Source of the DNA: Strongylocentrotus droebachiensis
Taxonomy: Eukaryota > Echinodermata > Echinoidea > Camarodonta > Strongylocentrotidae
Direction: 5' to 3'
DNA: 64,000 bases
Assembly (NCBI GenBank): GCA_035222895.1
Contig: JAVYIG010000697.1
Coordinates: 124,001 to 188,000 of the forward strand
In this document: one piece after another, positions 12,781-24,745 of the stretch
How positions within the stretch are numbered: position 1 is the first letter of the stretch
Layout of the letters: each line of letters starts with the position of its first letter
Position numbers and translations under genes: made by a program
Notes under the pieces: model-generated
What the model was told of the DNA's origin: nothing
What the model saw: the letters and a program-made list of their open reading frames with translations, nothing else
Database searches by the model: none

Positions 12781-13085
12781 GACAATATTATTGTCCAGGG
12801 GTAAGAGTCCTAGGTAGTATTGTTCGGTAGGACAATTGTCCTGGGGGTAATTTGTCCGGGGATAAGTGTCCTAGGGGATATTTGTCCGTGTGTTAGTTGT
12901 CCGGGGATGGTTGTCCTATGGGGTAATTGTCCGGGGACGATTGTCCGGGGAGCAGGTTGTCCAGGGGAAAAATGTCCGGAGATAGTTGTCCTAGGGGGTA
13001 GTTGTCCGGGGGACAATGTCTGGGGAGCAGGTCGTCCAGGGAAACAGTTGTCCGGAGATAGTTGTCCTAGGGGGCAGTCGTCTCA
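12781..13085. repeat. GTTGTCCGGGG minisatellite array
   Basis: About 18-20 units of 14-17 bp follow the pattern (A/G)TTGTCC-GGGGA-(T/A). The word GTTGTCCGGGGA recurs exactly several times. Open frames on both strands consist of the translated repeat and have no other support. Decayed relatives occur at 5290-5530 and about 21354-21400. Confidence 0.9.
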
Positions 13086-13131
13086 TCAGAATAGAAAGAG
13101 GAGTCCGAGTCAGGAACAATCTCATGGCATG

Positions 13132-14239
13132 TACACTGTAAAAAATAATTTGTTCATTGGTAATTTTTACGTATTTTTTCCATGTAGAATTTACTTGTAA
13201 ACATTAGTGTTGCCACTTACGCACTAAATTTAAGTCTTGCTAACTCAAACTTTCAATTTAGTAGTACATACGTGGAATATTTAAGTAAAATCAAATACAT
13301 AAGAACTTTAAGTAATTTCAGCTTGTATTAATTTAGTAATTTTAACTCAAAATCAGAAATTATACGTATTACTCAAACAATTTATGTTGATTATTCTTAT
13401 CTTTTTAAAGTAAGGACCGATGCAGTGCGTAATAGAAATATTTACATCATTTATGAATATTCATTAAGACCAAATTAAACTCTTTTTTAAATAAAACAAT
13501 TCTTTTTTGTGGTTGAATGAAAATTTAAGGACTTTAAAACATTTACTAATTCATTTAACATGGCTAAGCAAAGACAAGACAATTTTTAATTGTTACCCAG
13601 TTCAAAACAAATAAAAACTTGATATTTACTTAAAGTGACTTGGTAACATTGTTGAAGGTTGATGACAAAAATTGCTTAATTTTTGTATAAAATGTTACTA
13701 TATTCCTTTTACTGTACTAACCCTCTGACAGGCAAAAAATCCTGAAAAAATTTCTCAAACCACGAATATATCTATGGTTTTCTTTGAAGGCGTCGATGTG
13801 AGGCACCCTCTAACAGTAAATTCTCACAACCATTTTTGAATTTTCCCAACCGTTTTTCCATGAAAAAAAGACATAAAACAGGCTATAAAAAATCTGTCAA
13901 CACTTAAATGTCTGGAATGGAATGTAGAGCCATTTTATTGCTTTGTGAGATTTCCATTCACCTAAAATGTACTAAATTGTTCTATAGATCTAGATCTAGA
14001 CCTAGTTGGGAGAATTAAGGAATCGATCAGATCAGTTTTTCCCAATTTGTACCATGAATAATGGTCCGTTTTCACTCAAATTTTCAGATTATCTTTAATT
14101 GTAGACTAGCATTGAAGTCACTACCTTAGAACCACTATCTCTCATCTGAACAATGTTACCAAGTCCCTTTAATAAAAATAAGGCAATTCTTTTCCTCAAT
14201 TTTATTGAGTTATTTCGACTATTATTTTTTGACAGTGTA
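13132..14239. mobile_element. Non-autonomous DNA transposon with TA target duplication
   Basis: The ends are inverted repeats: CACTGTAAAAAATAAT at the left, and the reverse complement of the right end reads CACTGTCAAAAAATAAT. TA flanks both ends. Removing the element joins CTCATGGCATG-TA-GGGACATTCATTGTG, which is exactly the sequence present uninterrupted at about 14559-14586, so the insertion point and the TA duplication are directly supported. The interior is AT-rich, has no transposase frame, and contains a second inverted-repeat element at 13630-14172. TA duplication suggests a Tc1/mariner-like mechanism; the CACTG terminus leaves other families possible. Confidence 0.85.
13630..14172. 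mobile_element. Nested TIR element ending TTAAAGKGACTTGG
   Basis: The left end reads TTAAAGTGACTTGGTAACAT and the reverse complement of the right end reads TTAAAGGGACTTGGTAACAT, with the match continuing through TGTT. The length is about 543 bp with no coding capacity. It lies inside the 13132-14239 element, so it either inserted later or is part of a composite. Confidence 0.75.
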
Positions 14240-14590
14240 GGGACATTCATTGTGAGGAATATTTTTTTCTTCACAGAGAGGCTAAACTAACCCTTTGCCA
14301 TTTTGGCCAAAGAGTGGCGTTTTTTTTAATAATTACGATGTTTGTCCCTTTGCCGCATTAGAAGAGAAATGGGGGTCATTATCCATTAATGGCATGTAGG
14401 GACATTCATTGTGAGGAAACTAGCCTAATTCAATATTTTCATTTTTTTCCGCCAAAATGCTAAACTAATCCTTTGCCATTTTGGCCGTATTGCGTTTTTC
14501 GAATTGTCCCATTTTGGGCAAAAAATTGTTTTTGTTCCAATGGGGCTTATAGGATCCATCTCATGGCATGTAGGGACATTCATTGTGCCG
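14236..14590. repeat. Tandem ~160-175-bp repeat array, about 2.5 units
   Basis: TGTAGGGACATTCATTGTG occurs at 14236, 14395 and 14569. The intervening sequence repeats CTAAACTAA-CCTTTGCCAT and TTTTGGCC. The first unit is interrupted on its left by the transposon ending at 14239. No gene is evident. Confidence 0.8.
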
Positions 14591-15270
14591 AAGCCCCCTC
14601 CCCCCCACACACACTTCCTCTCGGGAGGGAGATTTCTACACTTGCGGCACATAGACCTTCCACTGCTCTTGCAAAATATCCCCTCTCCCTAAGGAGGGTG
14701 ATTTTATTTCTGTTTCTATAATAGCTTCTCAATTAAGTCGTACTATTGTATCTTAATGGCGTAGTCCCAACTTAGCGGGGGAGGGATGGAGGGGGAGGGG
14801 GGGGGGGGGTAGGAATCTGCGGCGGATTTAGGCGACATAACTTGTCAATGTCCACCCTCTCTTAAATTCAATTTGCATACCTTTATTACACAAGTACTCA
14901 AGAGAAAATACACACCTTATTTGTTTAAGTTTAAATTGTGCTCTTTCCTTTCAAAAATATTACACCGTTTTTACTTTTTAGCTATCAAAAGAATTACGCT
15001 GGAGCACCTTTAACGTTAAGTTTGATGAAGAAAAAAAAAACACTAAAAACTCTAACAGGGAAAGAAAGAGATTTTTAAAACGAACTACAGAGTGCCGAGA
15101 TGGATAGAAGGAAGGGTTGAATAAAAAATGATAAAAAAGGGGGGAAATGCCAACTAGTGTGTGAGAGGGGGAGGGGGTGGAGGGGGTATGCCGCCCTGTA
15201 TAACAATGTGCCTGGAGCTGTTTAGAATATACCGTTGTGCCAATTTTCTCTGTCTCTCTCTGTCTCTCTC

Positions 15271-15301
<31 letters not shown>

Positions 15302-16340
15302 ATCTCTTAATTATTAGCTGTTGTTTTTAATCAATTCGGATTCGCTCCTGACTCTTCAGTCATGGGCACCTCAGCATGCAAACAAGACCAATAAGATAGA
15401 ATCACTCTCCCCTGTCGGAGCATGACTCTCTCTTGAAAACCCCGACAACCGGGAAATCAAGAATGCCTGGCATTTTGGGAGCCTGAAAGTTTCATGCAAA
15501 TTCGTTGCGAGAAGTTTCCACGTATCGGTTTACATGAATAAAAGATATCAATACTGTTTGCATCCGCCGCTCTCTTCATACCCCTCTGTGTTTGTGCAAA
15601 CAAAATTCAGGCAATAATCGGTGGGTGATATCCGGATGGGATTTTGAGAGATACAATTTGTAAGTGGGCTGTTGAGTACCCACTGGTCCTCCCAACAGGT
15701 GTATGGTGGCTGCTACTAGAACACAATTGGTAGTCCCTTGTTCTCAAACAGCATCGAGGGACCATAAGAATAAAAATAGCAATAATGTTATCCTTCCTTT
15801 TCAATCACGTCTGCTAAAGAGATGTTTTCGGGTTCGATTGATATATTCTTGCCACAATTGAATGTTTCGTACTTCTATTTTTGGAGCCGTGTTATAAAGA
15901 ATACTGATAGAAAAATCTTTCATTATAACAAGGGCAACTTTGCTTGGTTTTCTTTTGTTGTTATTCATTCATTATTCATTCATTCGTTAATTAATTTATT
16001 TATTAAGTTATGTATTCAATTTCTCTGGTCCGCCAGAAGTAGGTTATGAGTCTGTATCTTACTTGGAAAAGGGAACGGGAAAACTGATATAGATATCGGC
16101 CTACAGTTTATATAATATTGCACGACGTCCACATCCTTACATTTCAAAGATCATAATACATTGTAAACTAAAGGAATATGAAGATGGACTGAAGCATTTT
16201 GATTAATTCATTCGTTCACTGTATTAAAGCATATCATTCTTCTGTCCATAATGTACAATTCTTCTCCTACTGGTTGATACAATGAGGAAAAACAACATAA
16301 ACATTCCCATATGGGTGGTGGGACAGTAATAGTCAATGTA
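14591..16340. other. Gene-free stretch with poly(G) and CT tracts
   Basis: The stretch holds a G-rich run near 14790-14810 and a (CT)n tract at about 15250-15305. No supported exon or RNA gene was seen. Confidence 0.5.
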
Positions 16341-16344
16341 GACA

Positions 16345-16495
16345 TACAATGTACTCAATCAATCAATCACAAAATCACCCAAGCAATCAATCAATCGATC
16401 ATCCACGCAACCAACCAATCGACCAACCAATCAATTTATCAATCTACCAATCAAGCAACCAAGCAATCAATCAAACAATCATTCAAGCCATCAAT
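16345..16495. repeat. Degenerate (AATC)n tetranucleotide repeat
   Basis: The tract has about 35 variant units of AATC, CAAC and CAAG type. The open frames across it (alternating N/Q/S/I) come from the repeat. Confidence 0.8.
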
Positions 16496-16542
16496 CTTTC
16501 GTTCATCCGAATCCCTACTCCATGCACTATTCCGTTATACAG

Positions 16543-16730
16543 TGTGTCCCAGAAAAAAATATTGTGAAACCAAATTCGAGTTATATCGATGTGATTACTC
16601 GCTTGCCATGACATAGAAGTATTATACTTTCAAATGATACAATGGTTGCATTAATCCATGCACGCTTCTTCGAGCGACATTGGTTGAAAATTCGATGTCA
16701 AAATCCATTTTGTGGGCCCAGGTACCATTT
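16543..16730 (+). mobile_element. Possible transposon end fragment
   Basis: The stretch begins CAGTGTGTCCCAGAAAAAAA, resembling the GTGTGTCCCAAAAA termini common to interspersed DNA elements in invertebrates. No matching second end was found nearby, so it may be truncated. This call rests on pattern memory. Confidence 0.3.
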
Positions 16731-18166
16731 GTACATTTAACAGGTACAATACATCCTCATACTAAATACTGTTGCACACATACATGTAGAAAATATGGTC
16801 TGTGGTGGAAATGAATAATCTCTGCACTTGTTTTAATGAGAAATTAATGTTACCTGAACAATACCTACATACCTGATATTTATATAATTCAAATAAACGA
16901 ATGCATGCATAATATCAATGCACATGACAAATTAAAACACAATTGAAATTAACTTAGATATTGAAAAATAGTATGACATATATCCTAGTAGTTGACTGGA
17001 ATAAATAAATCGAAATTCATGGCACCTTTCTCTCTACCAAAGAGTTTACAACAAATGAAAAGAAATACAAATTTGATATTTTAGAAAGTCAAAGCAACAG
17101 CTGTTTACAATTTGGTAAGCTGTCACTATAAGGAAAAAATCGCATGGTTGACTATCCTAGCTTTTCAGAAAGAGGAAAATTCAGACAGGATAACAAAAAG
17201 ATAATATACAGTACATAATATTGAATTAGATATCGTGCATGGTTCTTGTACTTCTTTCATGAAAATGGAACATTAGAACTTTTACGATACAGAAAAATAC
17301 AAAGTCGCAGTTTATTGGAATAAATTGGTGACTTTTAGTTGGTAGATGCTATAATATAAATGCACATGTAATATAATGTTGCAACAATTGAAAAGGGCAG
17401 TTTATTTGATATCCCCTTTATTCTAAATTGAAGACATTATGATATTTTTATTTCGAACAATGATGCAAAATATTTTAGATAATCTTTGCATTGAAAAAAC
17501 AAACACCATGTTTCATTCCTGCACACTTTCATGCTGTATGTATTATTATTCAAATGAAATACTGCTGAATAACCTTCACCTATAGGTATAACATGTACTG
17601 AAGAATAATAACATTAACTTTAGTTAGCATTTTTTTGCAGGGGATGGAAAAAGGGGGGGGGGGGTGGGCTAAATGCAGCGAGTAGAATTGTGAATCCTCT
17701 GGTCTCAGTCTGCTTCAAAAGGCATGTAAATGTATCAGGCAAACGGATCATTTGAAATGTTAAAAGAAAAATTCTGCTTTTCTTGAGAAATGCAGAAATG
17801 ACCTTCAATATAATTCATTTTCTAGGGGAGTATTGCACCCCCTGTTCTTGTTCTTAATGTTATAGATAATGTCAAAGGATACTTTGTGGCAGCCCCTGAA
17901 ATTTTTGTGAGTATCTATAAGTACTCTCCAACTTTATTAATACGTCAACGAGTATCCCTTGTGGAAGAGTTTGATAACGACTCTTGATATGTTTCACAAT
18001 AAATCTATACTGGAAGGACTGGAAGGAGGGAAAGGATGAAGTCAACTTGCATATTCCATGAGGATCCTATATTTATGATGTCTGTTCTTTATATAGTAAT
18101 CTGAAAATCTCAATTGGAAGGAACGTTTCTTGATAGAAAAAGAAAAGAAAAAAAAGGAAAAAATGT

Positions 18167-18540
18167 GTACCTACACATACAAATCTACCACTACAAAACA
18201 GGCATAAAGTTACAGCCCAATAAAGAGTTTGTTTTCAAAGGCAACAAAGTCATTTGGCTAATGAGTGACAAAGTGGTTCTAAGAATAGCTCTTCCAGACA
18301 AATTAGCACAAATGATTCAAAGCATGTCTAATAGAACTGGAAAAATGTAAAAAACATGTACCTACACATACAAATCTACCACTACAAAACAGGCATAAAG
18401 TTACAGCCCAATAAAGAGTTTGTTTTCAAAGGCAACAAAGTCATTTGGCTAATGAGTGACAAAGTGGTTCTAAGAATAGCTCTTCCAGACAAATTAGCAC
18501 AAATGATTCAAAGCACGTCTAATAGAACTGGAAAAATGTC
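18167..18540. repeat. Nearly identical 191-bp tandem duplication
   Basis: Two copies with a period of exactly 191 bp (GTACCTACACATACAAATCT at 18167 and 18358) differ at one visible position over about 182 bp, so the duplication is very recent or an assembly artefact. Each copy keeps an open plus-strand frame of about 60 residues, but there is no recognisable protein family, no splice structure and no evidence of expression. It lies just downstream of the SRP14 poly(A) signal, antisense to it. Confidence 0.85.
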
Positions 18541-18951
18541 AGAAATAGCGTAGACGTACCTACTGGTACGTGTACATGTAATTTGTGTACAGGTATTCTA
18601 TGAAGTGTATAGCGTGAAACAAACGTGAAATATTATCCCTTGGTGTGATATTCTCAAACTGCATTCATGCAATAAAATGACTTGTGCTCTAGATGAAACT
18701 AAGTGGATATAAACATGATTACATTGTAGTGATTGTTCAATGTTAAAAAAGGCCAACATCCAGACACTTTTTATACTCGACACTGAATGAAGACGGACAT
18801 CGGGACAGGTGACTGTTTTTGCAGAATACATGTTCTAACTGAGACAAATGTTCAACCACTGATTTGAGTTGCATAACTTGCATTCTACTTCAATATTGGG
18901 TGGGGGATGGGGTAATTCTTATTCAAATAATCAAATACACGCTATCTCTTG

Positions 18952-18957
18952 TTTATT
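18952..18957 (-). terminator. Candidate SRP14 polyadenylation signal
   Basis: AATAAA on the minus strand lies about 410 bases beyond the SRP14 stop codon and would give a short 3' UTR. This is a position-based inference without transcript support. Confidence 0.45.
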
Positions 18958-19368
18958 TTGAGATCCTCATAAATTATTTTTCTATAAACTCTTCTTCACA
19001 TTTTACCAAATGATCGTCTCCGCATTTAATGACTTTGAAATTAAAGGACAAATTTGGATCAAAACATAATATTCAAACATAAAAAAATTCATGTAAATTG
19101 TAGAATCACGTAACAGCACTTTCTTGTGAAGTATTCTTGTCCAGCCTTGGTGCAGTATTGTAGCTGTTCTTCACAAAAGGCAGCCCTTGCTAGAATTTGG
19201 TCTTAAGTTCACCAAACAGTCTGATATGACGGCCTCTACATCAATGTTCCGCATCATACTTTCTCCATCTCACTATAACAGGGGTGAGTTCTTTATATCT
19301 TCATCCAATTCAGAGTCTTCAATATTGATCAAGAAAAGTCTTTTCCATATATAGCATGGCATCCTGCA

Positions 19369-22300
19369 TTAAGTAGCTTTGGTGGTCTTGCTTTTGCTCT
19401 TGGCTGATCTTTTATCTCTTTTCTTCAACCCGTCCATGTTGCCTTTCATTACGTTTGCGTAAGCCTGGGATTCAAAGGATAACAATAAGACGGTGGCTGG
19501 TAATGTGTTGCCATTTTCATTTTAAAGGTAATTCACAGTATAGATAAGTAAAGGGGTGCATTTGGATTCCCATAAATTTGTACTTTGTCAATGCATCACC
19601 TTCATGTAAGATACTTCTAATAGAACAACCCCCCCCCCAACTAAACTTTGCACTTAACTAAGTGTTGATTTCATTGAATATACTCCATCACCCCCCCCCC
19701 CCCCCCCCCCCCCGGATTAATGCTAGTTGGCTTGATGAAATCATCAATTTTTTCCTTCTTCAAACAAAACTGAGGATTATTCTAGACTTCTTCTGTCATA
19801 CAACATGTATTTGAAAAACAGAAAAGAAAAACAGGTGAGACACCATGAACTTGAGCTACATGTACATAGCGCTCATGTAGCTTTAAACTTAAATTACCAA
19901 CTCTCATGGGTAGTGCCCGAGACAAGTAATTGCCTGGTGGCGAGGGAACAGCAAAGCAATACTGTAATCTAAATATCAGTGTTTAAATTTAACCTAAATA
20001 TAATTGGACACCTACATGTATTTATACACTAGAGTCCTCCAGCGTCTCTATGTTTACCTGTCGCGACATCTATGAAAACAGGTGAGCAATGAATCTTAAT
20101 CTCTCAATCAACTCTAAAGGGGTTCGAGAGGTCAGGGGCAGCCCTGAGCATCTCCTGTTTATAGCTGCATCCCTCTAGGGCAACCCAATCCCCATCTTCT
20201 TTAAATTCACCCAGACCATCTTCAATTAATTTTTGTTGGCCTGGGGCTGGGCAACACGATAAAACCCGCATGTTTCCCCCCTGCCTAATGATGCATCAAA
20301 CTGTCACTGCCAAGTTGATTAGGCTCTTTATATAAGTCAACATGCTGGCGACTACATACATGGCCGGTCAATGAGTGGAAAATAACATTGTCAAGTGTTT
20401 GCTTTGATTTGGCAGGGAAGGTAATTCAGTAATGAGAAGATTGATCACATTGTCTCCTGTCTTGAGTCAACATGATTATCCCTCAAATCTTTTTTCTTGA
20501 CTCATGAGCGAGGATGTTTGTGAATGATTAATAGAGGGAGCTCTTCAAACTCTCTTGGTAAGAAACTTTGATGTGAACAAATTTCATTCAAAATCATTGT
20601 ATACATTAATGTGCAATGCGCAACATGGAATGATCCAAAGGCCTATTTTTATAATAAGCTTTGTAATAAGTAATGATAGCATGCTTGACAAAGCATTTTG
20701 TAATTCACATCAAGATCAACACATTCATGTGTTTTCTCTTACGAATCAATTCCTCATGGCTGTACTCAAGATATATTATCCATTGTAAATGGCATGTTGC
20801 TAAATTTCCTTCAATGACAAAAAAAAAAAAAAAATATCCTTAAGGCAATGAAATGTATAAAAATCTCCTTTTAGTCGTTTTGTGTGTAGTCCAAATATTA
20901 TCAACTGTGATTGACTACTGTATAAAGGTCACAGTAGATATTAGTACTAATTAAAAGTCCCAAATTCAATTTTCCAAATCTATGATGTTCAAAACTTTGA
21001 AAAACTCACGCTTTTCTTACTGTTTGTGTAATTTTATTGAAAATCCCAACAATCTGCATCTCTCAATGCCTTCCTTCAAAGCAACTTGCCATTTAGGTAC
21101 ATGTAAGATCATGTAGGATTTCCCAGTAAGTGTATTTGCAAATCATTAATACTACCGGTATGCGAAATAAAATTCATTTTGGAATACAAGTCACATAATC
21201 TGAACGGGGTTACTCACCATCTGGAATTTTGTTACATCTTTTGTACTTATCTGCAAATGGAATAAAAAGTAAATATTGTATTAAATAAAATATATGTTTC
21301 ATCGATTCTCATTCATTCATTCAATATTAAGTAAGAGTCTTTCGGGGTAAATTATAAGGGTAAGGGGTAGTTGCTTTGGGGGACAGTTGTCCTAGAATAT
21401 CTATCACATTTTCAAATGGAATGTCTTGTACACAGATTACCTATCCTCCCTCCCTGCCCCCCCCCCCCCCAATTTTCAGCCCTACTTTTAAATTTAACAA
21501 CCTCACTCTAAGCCTCTATGGGAATCTCAACTAGATGTAAGTGTAGCAACCCAAGTCACTGCACCCTGTCTGGTCAATGGGGGAGCTCTTCTGCTTCAAA
21601 TATGTTACCACATTTAATGCCTCCACATGCAATAAACCATCAAAAGGGAGACATGAAATGCTACATGTATAAAGCAGTAAAAACAGTATCAATTCATATA
21701 ATCTAATCAATAGGGGTGATTTAATTCTGAATGGATAGAGAGGATATGCAATCACCAGCCAATTAAAAAATCTATACTGAAGATAAAAGTGAAAGCCTAA
21801 AAAGAAAAGCTAAACCAAGAGCCAGATCTTTCACAAGATTTGAGACTATTGGAAGAATACGGTTCAGAATTAATCTTGATACTTAATGTACTCCCTCTTC
21901 AGAATGTGCTATACAATACATGTACATGTAGTAGCTTCTATATCAAATGTATCTAACTTAGCTTAAAGGTATAGACCAGTTTTGGAAACACCCCCCTTTA
22001 AAAAAATGAAATGGAAGCTCTTATTACCAATCATGTGAAAGAACATGTTTCGACTAATAGGTGATGATACAAATTTTGCCGGGAAACCGCCTACTAATTG
22101 ATATATTTGGAAAATCATCATATCGATCCGGCCTGGATAGTTATCGGGAATGCACTTCATCATTGAACATTTTGGCATATATTTCTACTTTTTTGCAAAT
22201 TTAGGTTGAAGTATTGCCATCTAAACCTGTGAAGGCAATATTTAAACAATATTGACTGGATATTTTGCAACCAAAACCCTTGAATCACAATTTTACCACT

Positions 22301-24745
22301 ACCGGTCTTTACCTTTAAATCCCTCATTACTTCTTACTCATATGTTATGGAAACTAACATAACCTAACTTAATGTCATATTCTAAAGTAATTTTACAAAT
22401 TAAATTGAAAGCTTTCAATTTTGAAGATTTGTCAAAATCATTTCACTTGTTTCAATGCAATGTTTTCCAAAGTTGTAGACTCTAGTCTTTAGTCCACAAC
22501 TCTGAACTCAAGTTGAGCGAATTGGACTAGAGTCACTTGTTTCTGGAAGTGTGACTTGATTTGCTCTGTGGCCGTATAAGTTTTGGATTCGCCACAAATC
22601 ACTAGTGACATGACTTGCAAGTTGAAGTTGGGCATTTAAAAATAATGTTGATACATTACCTATATCGTCTCTGTTTAAAACTCTTTAATTCTTTATTCTA
22701 ATGAACTTACCACTGTAGAAATTTTCTTCTTGCCATTGGTTGCTCTAAACAGACATTTATGTTCTGACTGGTCAGAAACTGATATTCTTTCACCTTTGGC
22801 TGCCTTTGGCTTGGGTTTATTTTGGCCGTAATCTGTATTATTTGCAAACAAAACACAAAGTAATGAAAAGATTTTCCAACAAAATACCATTATCAAAGAG
22901 CAGAAATTTTCCAAATAGATATACTAAATCTGTCCGTAACTGGACAAAGTAACATTTCATGCCAAGCTGCTTGAATCATATGGAATTCATTTATAACAAA
23001 ACACACTCAAACATTTGACAGCATGATGCTAATTTATACTACCGGTATCTAAATTGAAATGAAAAGGTTAGGGATGGGAAATTACTCCTTTGCGTTACAA
23101 GTAACAAGAATTCTTGATATCCCAAATTCCCTTATTTTTCATTATTAAACTTTGATGACTTTCCTTCAAACATTCAGGAACAATTCTCTTACATTTTAAG
23201 ACAGATTGATGGACAATCAGAGAATTCTCAAATCTTAATACAACATGTAAATGTACATACTGTATATGTCATTGTCAACATGCCAAATAGCACTAGACTC
23301 TATTTCTTTGGAAAATTCAATAATTTTTTAAAGATACATGTACATCATGTATATCATAAAGATCTGTTATCTGCTGAAATAAAAAATGCCAATATGGAGA
23401 CAGTCTGGAGGTTAATAATAATTGATCTTCTCATTATTTTTCTTTTCGTTATTGATAATGTCCCATTTTAAATAGAACAGGAACACGATAATCTCCAAAA
23501 AACTATCAAAAAGGATGATAATAATAAAAAATAAAATAACTTTCAAGAGAATGGTAAAACAAGACTCACACTGCTTCATTGTTGTGTAGACTGATCCAGA
23601 TGTCCTACTCTTCTGAAAAAGTTTTGTTAATTCTGCTAGGAACTGTGGGCAAAGAAAAGAAATAAAACAGTGAGGAGGCTTGATAAATAAATAATAGGTT
23701 GAAACCAGAGTTTTTTTCACCAGACACAAATGTGGCTTTAAAACATTACCTTATAATGAAAATATGGGGTCGTGTTCATAATTCAAAATTTCACAATGTA
23801 AATATTGTACAAAATTGAGGCTAGAAAGAGTTCCATAACTACCCTCCACTTAAATTGAAAACAAATATTATATACACTGTAGATCTAGATATGTTTCAGA
23901 GTGATATACATGTAGATCTAAGTCTACCTAGACCTCTAATAATAATATAATAGTCTAGTCTATATAAAACATGGAAAACTAGGATTAGGGTTAGAAAATG
24001 AGAGATAGAAAGAAAATGTAATATTTAGTGGAGGTACATATGGAAACTCTTTCCAAAATTGATTAATAATTTTTTTGTCGATCATTAATATATTAGTTTT
24101 AGGAGTATTAATATTTTCATAATTCCCAACCCAATGAATTTCACAGAAAATTTAACCACAAGGCAATTTCCCTTTTCATTGGTGGTACCAAATTTTCAAC
24201 AAACTTAAAAAAAATATTTGGGAGCTGTTGTTGATACTCTCTAATTGCAAATTAAGGTCAAGTGCAAAATAATCACTTTTTTTTGCTTTGCCTTTGTTTG
24301 AACTTTTGTTAAAAAAATAAAAATAAAATGAATTTAGATCTACACATCAATTATGATGTGCCCCTGCCATAAATCTATCTAGGCACGTCTAGATCTAGGT
24401 TTACTACTCAATTATGATATTTTGTGATGTTTTGACCCAACTTCGACAGCGGAAGAAGTGATTTCAGAGCTCCATAATTGTATTGGTACATGTCACTAAT
24501 CACTAGTCTAGTCTAACAAAGCACGACCGACTGCCAGCGGGACAGCGGCCGCTCTCTCCCCCGAACCTATGGCTAGATCTTCTGGTCAGCCGCCGCTTTC
24601 TATACATTCATCAGTGTCACACTCACACGACAAGCATACATGACATATGTTACCAAAAATATGTTGATAAATCTGTGATACGTATGATCCTAACTCGGGG
24701 TGTCAATAAATTAATACTTACTTGATCATTATCAAGAAGCACCAT
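19369..24745 (-). CDS. SRP14: Signal recognition particle 14 kDa subunit, complete, five exons
   Basis: The coding exons on the minus strand are 24745-24722, 23642-23570, 22832-22711, 21250-21218 and 19464-19369. All have AG acceptors and GT donors and their phases join without a break, giving 115 aa. SRP14 pairs with SRP9 and binds the Alu domain of SRP RNA; in the cytosol this dimer slows translation elongation during targeting to the ER. Recognisable family stretches are MVLLDNDQFLAELTKLFQ at the start, RTSGSVYTTMKQY, CLFRATNGKKKISTV, KFQMAYANVM and NMDGLKKRDK, followed by a basic Lys/Ser tail (SAKSKSKTTKAT) in place of the Ala-rich tail seen in primates. The length is close to that of the mouse protein. 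The start has A at -3 and G at +4. Intron 3 (between exons 3 and 4) carries a MITE at 21963-22318, and intron 4 carries a run of 23 C. The gene looks intact. Confidence 0.96.
19691..19713. repeat. Run of 23 C
   Basis: This is the longest homopolymer of C or G in the window. It sits in the last intron of SRP14. On the sense (minus) strand it is G23 and could form a quadruplex. Its true length may be uncertain in the assembly. Confidence 0.9.
21354..21400. repeat. Short relic of the GTTGTCC minisatellite
   Basis: GGGGTAGTTG-TTTGGGGGACAGTTGTCCTAG matches the unit pattern of the 12781-13085 array for about three units. It lies within an SRP14 intron. Confidence 0.45.
21963..22318. mobile_element. 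MITE with TTAAAGGTA-AGACC ends
   Basis: The left end reads TTAAAGGTATAGACCAGT and the reverse complement of the right end reads TTAAAGGTAAAGACCGGT. The length is about 356 bp, non-coding, within SRP14 intron 3. The TTAA at each edge may be target sequence or part of the terminus. Confidence 0.75.

Noticed and set aside
12810-13200. Gly/Pro/Cys-patterned frames on both strands
   Set aside because: They are the translated GTTGTCC minisatellite.
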